This document shows positions 25,020 through 37,064 of a stretch of 64,000 bases of DNA, piece by piece (position 1 is the first letter of the stretch; the number at the start of each line of letters is the position of its first letter). The stretch spans positions 379,501-443,500 of the forward strand of contig CALZFC010000271.1 in the NCBI GenBank assembly GCA_945643635.1, written 5' to 3'. This DNA is from Allodiplogaster sudhausi. Its lineage: Eukaryota; Nematoda; Chromadorea; Rhabditida; Diplogasteridae. The position numbers and the translations under genes are program-made. The notes under the pieces are model-generated. The model saw nothing but the letters and a program-made list of their open reading frames with translations. It searched no databases and was not told the DNA's origin.

Positions 25020-25239
25020 GAGAGAGGAAGAGAGATCGCGAAACGGAGACGAAGAAAACGTTAAATAGTCAGAACGGTATAAATCAATGGCTGGCCAGAG
25101 ATGTACAAAAATTAAAGCATTAAATTTCAAAGCATTAAAACTCCATGCAGTTCAAAGATGATGTAATTTGGAGAGCCTGATGATCATGAGAGGGAAAGTG
25201 GGTTCTTTCATTGAATGACAAGGAATCGGCCATGGACGG

Positions 25240-25304
25240 ATAGCCAGCACAAGCGAATACGTTTGCAGTGAAAAGAATGTCAAGAGGAAGAGAAGAGGGA
25301 ACAT
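25240..25304 (-). CDS. Candidate signal-peptide exon of the dual oxidase
   Basis: On the - strand, 736 bp upstream of the first firmly assigned DUOX exon, ATG at 25304 opens MFPLLFLLTFFSLQTYSLVLA, split here as a hydrophobic core of 13 residues followed by a small-residue cleavage-type end. DUOX proteins need a signal peptide just before the YDGW segment found at 24500-24566. The exact donor was not fixed, so this is a position-based suggestion. Confidence 0.3.
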
Positions 25305-25449
25305 CCGAAGAAGAAAGAAAAGGAATGAACCGCAGCGAGGGAAGACAACCAATGAGAAAAAAAGAACGGATTGAGTGATGGAAGAAGTTTTTGATGATTC
25401 AGAAGAGATAGAAAAATCATGCAAGCATAGTAAGACTATGTAAACATTG

Positions 25450-25983
25450 TTTTAAGATAAATTGAAAGCGAGAAAATGCCAGCGCCTGTTTCTTGCCCTT
25501 TGAGACTCCCGCCTTTAAGTTCCCCTCTTCGAAAACAGTTGGAAATGGCATCTGTCAAAGAATGTGACGAAGGAAAATTCATAGAAACAGTCGCTGATTC
25601 ATTAAACAGCTGAAGCCGGAGAGGGAGGAGAGACCAAGAGACGCATACAGAATAAAAACCGAAGTGTTTCCATATCGCGAGATGACCTGCAGCCAGATAT
25701 CACACAGTTCTCTCTCTCTCTCTCTCTCTCTCACTCTCTCTCTCTCTCTCTCCTAACCACGCCATCTCTCTCTTCCACTTATTCTCTTTCTCCCTCAGGC
25801 CTCATCCTCACTCTTACTTTCTTCACTGCGCAGAGCTCGACATTGATCGCTTTCACCGATAAGACGGAAAAAGAGTTGGAGTTAGATTTGAGGGAGTGAG
25901 AAATAGTAAGAGTGATGAGGAGAGAGCAGAAGAGAGATGGACAGACAAAGTGAAGTAGAACCGGTGGTGGCCAAGCAACACCT

Positions 25984-26036
<53 letters not shown>

Positions 26037-26419
26037 CTCTCGCGCTCCCTCTCTGGGACTCTCTTACTACGACTGTCTGATGACTTCTACTACTCTTCCC
26101 GTTACTTCTCCCATCAGGCCCTTCCCCTCATTGTGTCTCTCTTCTTGTTCTCTTTTTCTCACTAGTTATCCTTATCCAGCTGCAAGCATTCTCTACTATT
26201 GCTGATCATAATGTTCTCATATATGTACATCATTAAAAAATTACTCTCCACGAAACTATTACAAGGAAGTGGATCGAATTTTTGCTAGCAATATAAAATT
26301 CATTATGACACGTTGTGATCATATGCTTTCTCATGAAATTCTCGGACAAATTTTCAAAAGAGAGAGATTGAGAGAGAAAGATACGAGAGAAGGAAAGATT
26401 GAAAGAGAGAGAGAGAGAA

Positions 26420-26500
<81 letters not shown>

Positions 26501-26731
26501 AAAAAGGACTAAGCAAAAAATATAGCGATGTGCAGAGGCAGTGTGCAAAAAGAAGGCAGAGAACGAGCACTAACACACGTTTCTCGCGCATGACATGTCA
26601 AACAGTGACTGGGAGAGTGAAAAGAAGAAGTCCTTCCCATCGTGACAGAAAGAAGACTTGCACACTGCGCAAGCACTTTCAGTCAACACTGCCACAGACA
26701 CTTCCTCCACCGTTCACGGCAACTTCAAATC

Positions 26732-26762
<31 letters not shown>

Positions 26763-27400
26763 TTCCTTCTTCAATCTCTTTCCATCAATCTGACATTCTC
26801 TTTCTTCCAACTCGCCTCTTCCAACTCTTCGTTCCAGTCTCCTACAACATCATACCACTGCTGTCAAATATTTGCATCATTTCACTCATTTTTACCATAT
26901 TGTTCTCCTTTATTCGCATTTATGATGTTTGTGCGTAACTTACAATGGTATACACTATATGTGGGTATTTCTGAAAATAAGATTAAATAGAACTAACGGC
27001 CTGCTTTAGGACGTAGCAATCACATCCTGGTTCCCCCAAAAATTCTTTTTAGAGACATAATTATAGTGACTTATAAAATATTTTCACTTACCTCTTATCT
27101 CCTGCAACTCCAATCATCTCTCTCTCACTTTCTTTTTTTCTTGTATGCATTAAGTAATTAAAGAACAGGAATGCAGAGGTGGTGTATGAATGAGAAGTAA
27201 ACTGATATGCTTCTTCTTTATTGTCTTCTCCTTCTCTTCCACTTGCCTGACTCCTCTTGCATACCCGGATAAGACAGCAGAATGAATCAACGCTCAAGAT
27301 GTACACTAGAATCTACAGAATATCGAATGGAATGGATAGCGCGCCTTACAATATCATCTAAGCCGCAACACATATCGTTGCCTCATATAGGTTGTTACCA
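25450..27400. other. Intergenic, simple-repeat rich
   Basis: CT arrays at 25709-25751 and 25987-26032, a GA array at about 26358-26497 and a CT array at 26732-26764. The long frame 26269-26793 is mostly Arg/Glu and Ser/Leu repeat. No gene seen. Promoter elements of the DUOX gene presumably lie at the left end. Confidence 0.6.
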
Positions 27401-27418
27401 TACGAACAACACAAACAT

Positions 27419-27491
27419 GGCACTGTCGCCTAATGGATACGTCGTTGGGCTTCGGATCCGAAGACTGTGGGTTCTAGTCCTTCCAGGGTCC
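27419..27491 (+). tRNA. tRNA-Arg(TCG)-like, degenerate
   Basis: A 73-nt stretch with D-arm core GCCTAATGGATAC, anticodon loop CTTCGGA (anticodon TCG) and a T-loop-like GTTCTAG. Compared with the copy at 32492-32564, the T-stem is poorly paired and the T-loop has TTCTA in place of TTCGA, and the acceptor stem has a mismatch. It is probably a tRNA pseudogene. Confidence 0.5.
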
Positions 27492-27784
27492 ACGGTTTAC
27501 CAAAGCCCAGGAAGAAGGTTCGACTTCACTCGTCACGACATATTTACACCACTAGTTTCAATTTAAATCTTTACAGGTGCTCTTGCCCGACCTGTTCGAT
27601 TAAAATCTTTTTAAACAAATTTTCGAAACCCACTTAATCGCTCTTATGATTATACTGTGAACACGATAATTTGTAAACTTACGCTTATCTCATTGTTTTA
27701 ATAGAAATAAATATGTCATTTGAACACAATGACAAAATCGACGACGAAAAGAGTGAGCTGGTAAAGGAACAGGGATGGCCAGCC

Positions 27785-28555
27785 CTATGCATCCTTGATC
27801 TCTCCAGCCATGGCGATGCACTCAATCTCGACAAGAGCACCCTTTGGCAGAGCAGCTGCCTGAAATCAACAACTACAGTAGTAACAGACAGCCGACCGTA
27901 CCCTTGTCAAGAAACGGATACGGTATCTGAGAAAGGAATTCAGTGATACCTGGTATGCGGTGCGGGCAGGGAAGTTACTAGTGAAGTACTCCTTGTAGAT
28001 CTCATTCATAGTCGGAAAGTCCGCCATATTCGACAGGAGAACAGTCGTCTTGACCACTATAAATACAATCGGTGTTGGACACTCCTTTATCCAACCTAAA
28101 GGCGACCAATCAACCATTTCCGTAGTTGAGGCCAGCCTCGCTCAGCACGGCCCCGATGTTCTTCAGGGACTGGAAATTCATTTACTAACATCCAAAGAGC
28201 ACACATTGACCATATTAATAACCGAAAGGAAGGAGCAAAAACAGATGATGATGAAGAACTGGCTGACATTGTGTGTTTGCTCCTTGAAATCGGAAGGAAG
28301 TTCGCCAGTCTCAGGTACGAATCCAACCGACCCACTCAGGTACAACGTGTTACCCACGCGGACCGCTTGGCTGAGGATTGAGAGAGATTGAGAGAGATGG
28401 AGAGAGAGAGAGAGAGAACATAAAGAGGGAAGAGAGAATAATAGTTGCAAGAATTAATTGAACGATGTAGGAATAAAAGATGCCAACTTGTAGGGTCCGA
28501 TGGGAGCGGGTGCCTTGGAAGTCTTGATGAACTGTCGAGTGGTAGAAGAAGCCAT
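27785..28555 (-). CDS. RidA/UK114 family reactive-intermediate deaminase
   Basis: Five exons with in-phase canonical junctions: 28488-28555, 28268-28370, 28115-28169, 27950-28056 and 27785-27859 (TAG). The product starts [20 protein letters not shown] and contains [54 protein letters not shown] and the family signature FPARTAYQV...[11 protein letters not shown], including the Arg that binds the substrate carboxylate. Family members form trimers and hydrolyse enamine/imine intermediates from pyridoxal enzymes, in cytosol or mitochondria. Length (about 135 residues) is normal. An acceptor (TTATTGCAG) 19 nt before the ATG suggests a leader exon or spliced-leader site. I see nothing broken. Confidence 0.93.
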
Positions 28556-28599
28556 TTGGACCAGGGACGGACGCCTGCAATAACCAAAATTATAGGAAG

Positions 28600-29490
28600 G
28601 TGAAAGAAGCCCCGATATAGGAGAAATTCTCCTTGAAAACGTTATGATTCCCCCTTTTCCTCGGCATGCGTTGGTGAGCACTCATGGCAAGACTCGCGGC
28701 CATTAACTGGACTAGAGGAAGCGCCTATTGCATTTGATTAGTGCGCGCGTTGTAGAACAGCGCTAGTCTTGACAGCAGGACACCTCAACGCACTGCCTTC
28801 CCTCTCTCTCGGAGAGTCAACACTACAATCAATAAGTAGACACGGAACCATCAGATAAAATGGCATGATCAGAGAAACGACACTCTACAAGGACACTTCT
28901 GCACACGTCCAGTTCAGTGCTCGCCATACTTTTTCTCGTCCCATCCACCAGCGACACCCTCGACCTCTTCGTCGGCCTTTCTCTTCGAGAGTCCGGAAGA
29001 AGCTAGTCTCGGCATCCCTCTCTGATAACCTCCACTTCTATCTGCGATCATTGCAACACGCGCAACACGGGGAAAATGCGGCAACATCAACAAATAACCA
29101 ACATTTCGGAAAGAGGAGTCTCGCACAGCCAATCGCCAGGAACGAAGCAGCAAGAATGAAACAACCGGAACAATTCACTCCTAACAAATTAATTTCATTT
29201 GCCTATTCGTAAGAAGGATCCCAATTCTTACGATTAACCAACTCACCGAAAAACCACTGTCAGACCTTATCAGCCAATCTCCAGACAACGAACGCTCGCT
29301 CAGTATTTATAACCCGCCCATCTCACTTACTCAACAGCACGTTTATTGCTTCACAACGAATAATTTACTTGCGTAATACACGCGCCACATGAACCATGTG
29401 TAGAAAAGACGTCCTTTAAGCTGATAACAACATGTTTATGTAACATTAGGGAAGAAACAAGACGGGAAACAAAGAAGGCCCAGTTGTCAT
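28600..29490. other. Intergenic between uS3 and RidA genes
   Basis: An open frame on each strand (28865-29212 + and 28914-29153 -) overlaps here. Neither has a recognisable domain, and each is the shadow of the other. I make no gene call. Confidence 0.5.
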
Positions 29491-29498
29491 AGAGTCCT

Positions 29499-31986
29499 TC
29501 AGTAAGCGGGCTGAGGGGGCACAACGGCGACGGGGGCGGGGGGAACTCCGCCGGCCGGTGCGGGGGGCATCTGCTGCAGCAGATCCTTCCGCTCCGTCTT
29601 GTGCTCCGAGCGAGGCTGGGCCGGATTCTCCTCGTCCGCTGGCTCCACGATGCTCACCTGCAAATCATTTATTCTCGTCAAAATTCTCCGTGAAACTCAC
29701 TTTATTTATAAACCATTTATTCTTTCTTTTTTTTAAAAATCCTGTTCGGTTAACGAACAATGCTTCAGCTCCCTAAAATGATGGTGACGTATTAAATATT
29801 TATCAGAATTGAATGTAGTATATTCGTTCATATTTGTGTCTGTTCTTTTTTTATATTTGTGTCTGTTCCTTTTTATATTTGTATCTGTTCTTTTTTCAAT
29901 AAGCATGAAATAGCTCATAATACACACTCCGAAAAAAAAGCTGGAACGGGAAAACAAATTTGGATAAACCCAGTACATTCTAAAAAGGCAACAGGAAGAT
30001 CAATATCAGTCACTAATAAAAACATACACAAAAATTTTCTCGATTTCCGTAAGAGCAAAATTTTTGTTTCAAAGATAAATCTCACACATGTGCTACAACA
30101 ACAAAAAGTTTATTAAACGGAGCAGCTCCCGCTTGATCCCCAAAAAGGACTTTTCCCGAAATATCAGACAGTTCCTTTGAGCAGAACTGCAATATCCACA
30201 TAGGAGAAGCCTCAGACGAATAGTTAAACAAACCTGGTCCGGGAGCGGGATCTTCGGTCCGAACTGTCCCTGAGGGTCGTGCGGGAGCATGATCTTGACC
30301 TTGATGCCGAGCACTCCTAGAGAAATATAAATTATGCTGATTGTAAAGTAAACCTCTCATAATAATGTAAGAGTTAATGAAAACATCAGTAGGAAGAAAC
30401 AAACCCTGGCGGAGTTGGACGTGGCGGACTGCCTGCTGGATGTAGTCATTGACGGGGTTTCCAGAATGGATCATGAGGCCATCCACGAACTTCATCGACT
30501 TCGCGCGCTGACCGCGCAGCTTGCCGGAGACGATAACCTAAACAAATAGATTTATCACTGCTAAACTGTCCGCAAGCCACAGTTGTAATGAAAATTCCTC
30601 AATACGTCTAATCCATCTTTTGAAATGTCTGCCCAGGGGTAAAAGTGTGGTCCGAGGGTACCACACAAAAGTGGGTGGGTAAGATCTCCGGGCTCCTCAA
30701 AAATTGGGTTGGTAAGCATTCTTTGAATTATCGGGTTTCAAAAACTGTGTCGGTTGTCGCATTCGGACCTGGCTTTTTTCCGTGTAATCATTTTTACAGA
30801 TAATTATCTAAATCATGGAAAACTAAAAGAAAATAACAGAAACCCAAATCTAGCGCAATTTTACACCATTGTAGGCACTTGAAACCACAAACATTATTAG
30901 CTAATTGCCAAGAAAGGCAGACATTCCTTGAATTATGCGGAGAGAGGGGTGGAAATTCAGAACAAAACTAGAACTGACCTCGCAACCCTGCGCCTGGGAC
31001 TCCATGATGAAACGGAGGACTCCGTAGCAGGCACGGCGGACAGCAAGACCACCGACCAGCTTGTAGCGGAGAGACTCGCATTGGGCAACGGCGCAGAGAC
31101 CGCGGTTAGACACCTTCTCGGCGTAGAGCTACAACAGGAGTGCATTGCTACCCCAAACTCATGAAATATTCCATAATCGTTTATTTTTTACCGAAACATG
31201 CCTCAGGACAGGACTGTTATTCGATGCGAGTAAACCGAATATGAATTTCGCCTATTTAGAGCAGAGTTGCCACTTAACATAAACCTACCGTGAAAAAAAG
31301 AAAATGGTGAAATTGAGCAAAATGAAGTTAAATTCGGTTTCCTCACATCAAATAACGCCACTATGGCAAGTTTCAGCAAAAATATTTTATTGGAAAACTT
31401 TCATGGCATTCGAGTACCGAAATAGAACCAACTTACCTTAGTTGCTTTGTTTAAGGTAAATAAATTAAATGGAACTTTCAAAAGATGCCAGGTTCCTTAG
31501 CCCGAATAAATTCAGTAGCCCTACGTTATAAGAGAAATGAAATTACAAATATGAACATAGGAACAAAGTTCCTGAAATAGTAGAATGAAATACTTTAGAG
31601 AACCTCAACGGTGCCCTCGTCGAAGCCGAATCGTTTTTGGACGACGGAAGTGAGTTCCTTGATGCGGCGTCCGCGCTCTCCGAGCACGCTCTGGGTCCGC
31701 GTAGCCATGATAATAACTTCCGCGCGGGCTGGAGTGCGGCGGATCTTCAAGAACACTTTGATTCAAAGGTCAATAAAGATCTTTCGAATACTGTTCAAAA
31801 GAACTCTACGAAAGAATACAATACGGAAAAAAGAAATTCCAATAAAGAGAGAAATGAAGTGCCCACCTCGACACCGGAGTAGCCATCCTCAGCGAGCTCC
31901 TTCATGAGGAAGTTGTTGAGCTCGGCCTTGAAGACTCCGTCCTGCACGGCCTTCTTCTTCTTCGTGATCGGGTGAGCCGACGACAT
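29499..31986 (-). CDS. rps-3: 40S ribosomal protein uS3
   Basis: Six exons: 31867-31986, 31604-31744, 30979-31128, 30405-30537, 30234-30316 and 29499-29657 (TGA). All junctions are canonical and in phase. The product begins [12 protein letters not shown], has the KH domain with [11 protein letters not shown], then [35 protein letters not shown], the [18 protein letters not shown] segment and a Pro/Ala-rich tail ending VVPPQPAY. It lies at the mRNA entry channel of the small subunit; in animals it also has DNA-repair lyase activity. Length (about 260 residues) is normal for an animal. The gene appears intact. Confidence 0.97.
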
Positions 31987-32491
31987 GTTTGTTCTCCCGC
32001 CGTTCAAGTAACCTTAAATACCTAATTTACAATGCGCTGAAGCTCGCAATCAGGGTTGCTGACGTCGTCAAACGAAAGAGGTTAGCATAATATGAAAAAA
32101 AAAGAAAACTAAACTAAACATACTTCTCAACTTTAGAAACGCGGGAAATAAGGTAGCTGGGCAAAATTCTTTTGGCTGCGTAGCATGAAGTCTTGAGAGA
32201 TGAAATGATACTCAGTTAAACGGAGGACAGTATGATAAATTTCCAAGTAGGACGTAATCCAAAGCAAGTCAGCGTATTTACCAGCTTTTTCTAAACATCT
32301 CCTAACCTTTTCAGAACGTTAAAGTAATGACCTTAAATATTGTTTAGGCAAATAAAATAAGATTTCTGGTCTTATTTTCATGGCTTCCTAAGTAGTACTA
32401 ACGTTCACGTTGAATAAAATGAGAAAAATAATTTAAGAACCCTGGTATTGGTAACTGATTGCTCTATCCTATTAATTTCATCAAAATATTT

Positions 32492-32564
32492 CGAACCTGG
32501 CAGGACTCGAACCTGCAATCTTCGGATCCGAAGTCCGACGCCTTATCCATTGGGCCACAGGGCC
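32492..32564 (-). tRNA. tRNA-Arg(TCG)
   Basis: A 73-nt cloverleaf on the - strand: acceptor GGCCCTG, D-arm GCCCAATGGATAAGGC, anticodon arm TCGGA-CTTCGGA-TCCGA (anticodon TCG), T-arm GCAGG-TTCGAGT-CCTGC and 3' strand CAGGTTC with discriminator G. No intron. All stems pair except a C-U opposition at position 3-70 and a G-U at 2-71 of the acceptor stem. Confidence 0.85.
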
Positions 32565-32867
32565 ACGTACATGCGAACGGTACATTCACTAACCGCTTAG
32601 GTCAATCGGATATCATTTAATCTGCGCATCAGAGCGTACTGCAGAAGATTTACTCCTTTTCTTGCGCTGAAACTGTTTCGTATGGACCGCAAGGCAATTC
32701 CAAGGACAGTTGATGTTACTATGAAGGAAATCGAATTGCAGCTGAAGGTTCAGTGCTGTCTTTCATTAGCTCACCTTCCATTGCCTTTGTAACAGCAATT
32801 AGACTAGTTAACTAAGTTACGCTATTTCCGGGAGTACCGCTATTTTAGGGAGCTAAAGAACAAAAAA

Positions 32868-33140
32868 AAGTTTTAGAGTTCAGGGTCTCAGCTAAGCTTA
32901 GGGAGTTAAAGAAGAGTTAAGGAGTTTTTAGAGTTCAGGGTCTCAGCTAAGCTTAGGGAGTTAAAGAAGAGTTAAGGAGTTTTTAGAGTTCAGGGTATCA
33001 GCTAAGCTTAGGGAGTGAAAGAAGAGTTAAGGAGTTTTTAGAGTTTAGGGTCTCAGCTAAGCTTAGGGAATGAAAGAAGAGTTAAGGAGTTTTTAGAGTT
33101 CAGGGTCTCAGCTAAGCTTAGGGAGTTAAAAAAGATCTAA
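32868..33140. repeat. 55-bp subrepeat array (example of those opening each monomer)
   Basis: About five copies of a 55-bp unit with core CAGCTAAGCTTAGGGAG and GAGTTTTTAGAGTTCAGGG. Equivalent arrays open every monomer: about 34740, 36230, 37970, 39410, 41310, 43180, 45130, 47000, 48950, 50630, 53130 and 60240. Every complete copy has one HindIII-type AAGCTT. Confidence 0.9.
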
Positions 33141-33943
33141 TGAGTTTTAGTTGGAGTGCAAGAAGAGAAAGAAAGACATCAAAGGTTTGAAGAAGAGTTC
33201 AGAGCACGCTAAAGAGCTTACGAATACAGCATATCATAAAGCATGAGAGTTTAAGTAAGAAGAGTTAAGGAGTTTTTAGAGTTAAGGGTCTCAGCTAAGC
33301 TTAGGGAGTAAAAGAAGATCTAATGAGTTTTTAGCTGGAGTGCAAGAAGAGAAAGGAAAACATCAAAGGTTTGAAGAGTTCAGAGCACGCCAAAGAGCTT
33401 ACGAATACAGCACATCAGAAAGCATGCTAAGTATGAGAGTTTAAGTAATTCTATGCACCAATAAAGACTCGTAATTTTTCAGGTAATTCTAAGCTTCACA
33501 TTGTCATTTTACGATTAATAAAAAAACTATTTAAAAATGAATATCCCGGCTCCACTGCACGTAGAGCTTAGAAGGCCACCTCAGCTCGACGTAACGCCGA
33601 GCCAAGAAGACTCTCTCAGCTCCACGGCACTTCAAGCCGAGACGGCCAACTCAGTTCTCAGTTCCACTGAATGCAGAACCAAGAAGGCCATTCCGGCTCA
33701 ACGAAATGCGGAGCCAGGAACAAACATGAGGCTGCGCCTCGAAGTTGCCGATTAAACCGAGTTCTGGGATGCCCGTAAACCAGCGCAACCTATACTTGAC
33801 GGCTTTTCGACCAAAATTATTTTCTCTGCGCAACGCTATTTCGCTGAGTATGCCAAAGACATGAGGGAAAGATGTATGCGGGATAAATGTGTTTAACTTG
33901 AGAGAGAGACAGTGATTGCGAGAGATACAGAGAAAGAGTTGGA

Positions 33944-33951
33944 TATATAAA
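33944..33951 (+). promoter_or_regulatory. TATA-like element of A-type monomers
   Basis: TATATAAA in a conserved context (GAGTTGGATATATAAAATG). The same element is at 42388, 46208, 51706 and 56198. Whether it drives transcription is unknown. Confidence 0.3.
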
Positions 33952-34499
33952 ATGTGCAGACTGAGTGCTCTGTAATAAGCTACTTTACATCAAAGGAGAG
34001 CCATATTAAAGCGTAGAATATACAAAAAGAAAGTACAAACCGAGTACATATGGCTGCATGTTTTGATTCGTTTGGCAGATTGCCAAGTGGCGAGAGAGAC
34101 ACTTTAACGTTGTACTTTCACGACGTTAGATACATGAGAAGAACCGCCTTTTTCTGCTGCATCCGACACCGTAGAGAGAGGGGGCTCTTTATGGCTCTCT
34201 CAATTTTTAGTTCTATTTTAAAGAGATTTTGTGCACAAATAGCTGGTCGAGACAGCACGAATTGGCAAAGTGCCAAAATAATGAGGTGCAAGGAGGTGCG
34301 AAGAGATGAGCGAAATGAGGTGCAATGTGTGTTTTTTCTGGTTGCGCAGATTTTTTACGATTTATTATGAATGTTTACGTCAAGTTTTGAATACTTACAG
34401 AGTTGTAAGCAGCATAAATGAGGCATTTAAGTTTAAAGAGCCAAAGGTCCTCGCACGAATTTGATCATACAGTAGACGGCAAGAGTTTTACTGAGAGCT

Positions 34500-34535
34500 T
34501 ATTGGTCGGCTGAGGGGAGGAGCTTATATCTCGTT
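34500..34535 (+). promoter_or_regulatory. CCAAT-type and GC-rich motif in monomer tails
   Basis: Text of the form CTTATTGG(T/C)(T/C)GGCTGAGG followed by GGAGGAGCTTATGTCTC, about 160 bp before each monomer boundary. ATTGG (reverse CCAAT) is at about 34501, 35992, 37731, 41086, 42946, 44906, 46766, 48726, 50404 and 52264. It resembles a proximal promoter placed upstream of the next monomer. Confidence 0.3.
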
Positions 34536-35087
34536 TTCTTAATTCTCTCTTTCTCGGTGTGCTCTCGCTTTTTTCTGCCTCTCACGCAAACCACGCCTCC
34601 CTCTCGCACACGCTAAAAAGATCGCAGATCCTCAAGTACTTATTAGGAGTACAGGGAACTAGTTAACTAAGTTAAGCTACTTTCTGGAGTACTACTACTT
34701 TAGGGAGCTAAACAACTTTAAAGAGCTAAGAAAAGTTTAGGAGTTTTTAGAGTTCAGGGGCTCACTTAAGCTTAGTGAGTTAAAGAAGAGTTAAGAAGTT
34801 TTTAGAGTTTCGGGACTTAGCTAAGCTAAGGAAAGAATAATTAAGGAGTTTTAGAGTTCAGGGTCTCAGCTAAGCTTAGGGAGCTAAAGAAGAGTTAAGG
34901 AGTTTTTAAAGTTTCGGGTCTCAGCAAAGCTTACGGAGTAAGAAGAGAGAGAGAGAGAGTAAGAAGAGAAAAGAAGACATCAAAGGCTTTAAGAAGAGTT
35001 CAGAGCACGATAATACACAAAACATCAATTGGCATAATTTTATTATGTACTATTTATTTCAGATGACTCTAAGTGAACCTGGCCGCA

Positions 35088-35235
35088 AAAACTGCGGTTC
35101 CAAGCGTTCGAAAGGAACCGCAAAAACTGCAGTTCCATGCGATCGCAATAAACCGCAAAATTCGCAGTTCCATGCGATCGGAAGAAACCGCAAAATTCGC
35201 AGGTTCAAGCGTTCGCAAGGAACTACAAAAAATGA
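35088..35235. repeat. 35-bp tandem array, AACCGCAAAA type
   Basis: Four units of a 35-bp repeat with core GGAACCGCAAAAACTGCAGT and TTCCAAGCGTTCGCAA. Other arrays are at 49432-49610 (five units), 56440-56560 and 60808-60895. Because 35 is not a multiple of 3, an open frame cycles through all three frames of the unit. Confidence 0.85.
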
Positions 35236-37003
35236 GCGGCCACGCTCACAGGCGAGCCAAACGTGAGACTGCGCCTCGAAGTTGCAGATTGAACCGAGTT
35301 CTGGAATGCCAGTAAACCAGTGCAACCTATACTTTACGGGTTTTCGACCAAAATTTTTTTCTCTATTTCGCTGTAACAGGCAATTTCAGGACTTGGACTT
35401 ATACTTGTAAGTGTATGTCAAAATGCTTAACGTGAATTATACACAGCTCTCTGTAGCTCATTACAAAGCTCTTACTTTGTAGATTTCACTGGTATAGAGA
35501 GAGAATCAACTTTTGGTCTCTTTGTATGTGTTTTAATCGGAAAAAACGCATAAACGCACATATGTTGGCATCGTGCCAAAAACTTTAAATGACTTGTGAA
35601 TGCGTTCAATGGACACGAGAAAAATGCAAATTTTTGCAGATAGGCAGAGGAATGCAAGAGGAAGAGAGATAAATAGAGAGAGAGTGGAAAAGTAAGTTGT
35701 AAGTGTATATATTTAATGTTTTTCATGTGTTTGGCTGCATGTGTGGTTGAGACAGCGCGAATTGGCAAAGTGCCAATAATTATGAGGTGCGAAGAAATGA
35801 GCGAAATGAGGTGCAATGTGTGTTTTTTCTGCTTGCGCAGATTTTTTGTGATTTATTATGAATATTAACGTTAAGTATTGTGTACTTACAGAGTTGTAAG
35901 CAGCATAATTGAGACTTTTGAGTTTAAAAAGCCTAAGGTCCTCGCACGAATTTGATCGTACTGTAGACGGCAAGAGTTTTACTGAGAGCTTATTGGTCGG
36001 CTGAGGGGAGGAGCTTATGTCTTGTTTTCTTAATTCTCTCGATGGTGGTGCGTTCTCGCTTGTTCTCTGCCTCTCTCGCAAACCACGCCTCCCTCTCGCA
36101 CACGCTAAAATGTTCGCAGACACGTAAGGGCTTATGAGAAGTACAGGGAACTAGGTAACTAAGTTACGCTATTTCCGGGACTACCGCTATTTTAGGGAGC
36201 TTAAGAGCTTAAAAGAGCTAAGAAGAGTTTAGGAGTTTTTAGAGTTTTGGGGCTCAGTTAAGCTTTAGGAATTTTTAGAGTTTTGGGGCTCAGTTAAGCT
36301 TAGGGAGTAAAAGAAGAGTTAAGGAGTTTTTAGAGTTCAGGGTCTCAGCTAAGCTTAGGGAGTTAAAGAAGAGTTAAGGATTTTTTTTAAAGTTTCGGGA
36401 CTCAGCTAAGCTTAGGGAGTAAAAAGCTAATGAGCTTTTAGCTGGAGTGCAAGAACAGAAAGAAAGACATCAAAGGTTTGAAGAAGAGTTCAGAGCACGC
36501 CAAAGAGCTTACGAATACAGCACATCAGAAAGCATGCGAAGTTTAAGAGTTTAAGTAAATCTATGCACTAATAAAGACTCCTAATTTTTCAGGTAATTCT
36601 TAGCTGCACATCGTCATTTTACAATTAATAAAAAAACCATTAAAAAAGGCCTATCCCGGCTCCACTGCACGTAGAGCTAAGAAGGCCATCTCAGCTCGAC
36701 GGCACGCCGAGCCAAGACGGCCAACTCAGCTCAACTTAATGCAGAGCCAGGACGGCGGAGTCAAGTTGAGGAGCAACCTCAAGCTTGGGAAATTAAACCG
36801 AATTTGGACGAAAACGCTGGATGCCTATGAATTTGCGCAACCTACACTTGCCGAGTTTTCAAAGGGAGTTAATGATGCTGGGTATGCGTACTTGGAATGT
36901 TGGCTAAGTGCCAAAAAAATTTTATTTTGAGAGTTTTACTGCTTTAAAGGATACATAAAATTACAAAAAAAATCAGAGAGTAAGAGTAGAGTGGGAGAGA
37001 CAT

Positions 37004-37064
<61 letters not shown>

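Noticed and set aside
26269..26793. 174-codon open frame
   Set aside because: Most of it is a GA array read as Arg/Glu followed by CT read as Ser/Leu.
30600..30800. Separate gene in the uS3 intron region
   Set aside because: No open frame with splice signals; it is the intron between exons 30537 and 30979.
32868..33140. TTAGGG hexamers in the 55-bp units, suggesting telomeric DNA
   Set aside because: Only one hexamer per 55 bp in a fixed context (AAGCTTAGGGAG); nematode telomeres are usually TTAGGC tandem repeats, and none is seen.
33537..33755. Recurring 72-122 codon frames in the monomers (also 38385, 39970, 43788, 47608)
   Set aside because: They repeat because the monomers repeat, cover the 35-bp-type GC-rich segment in rotating frames, and show no recognised domain.
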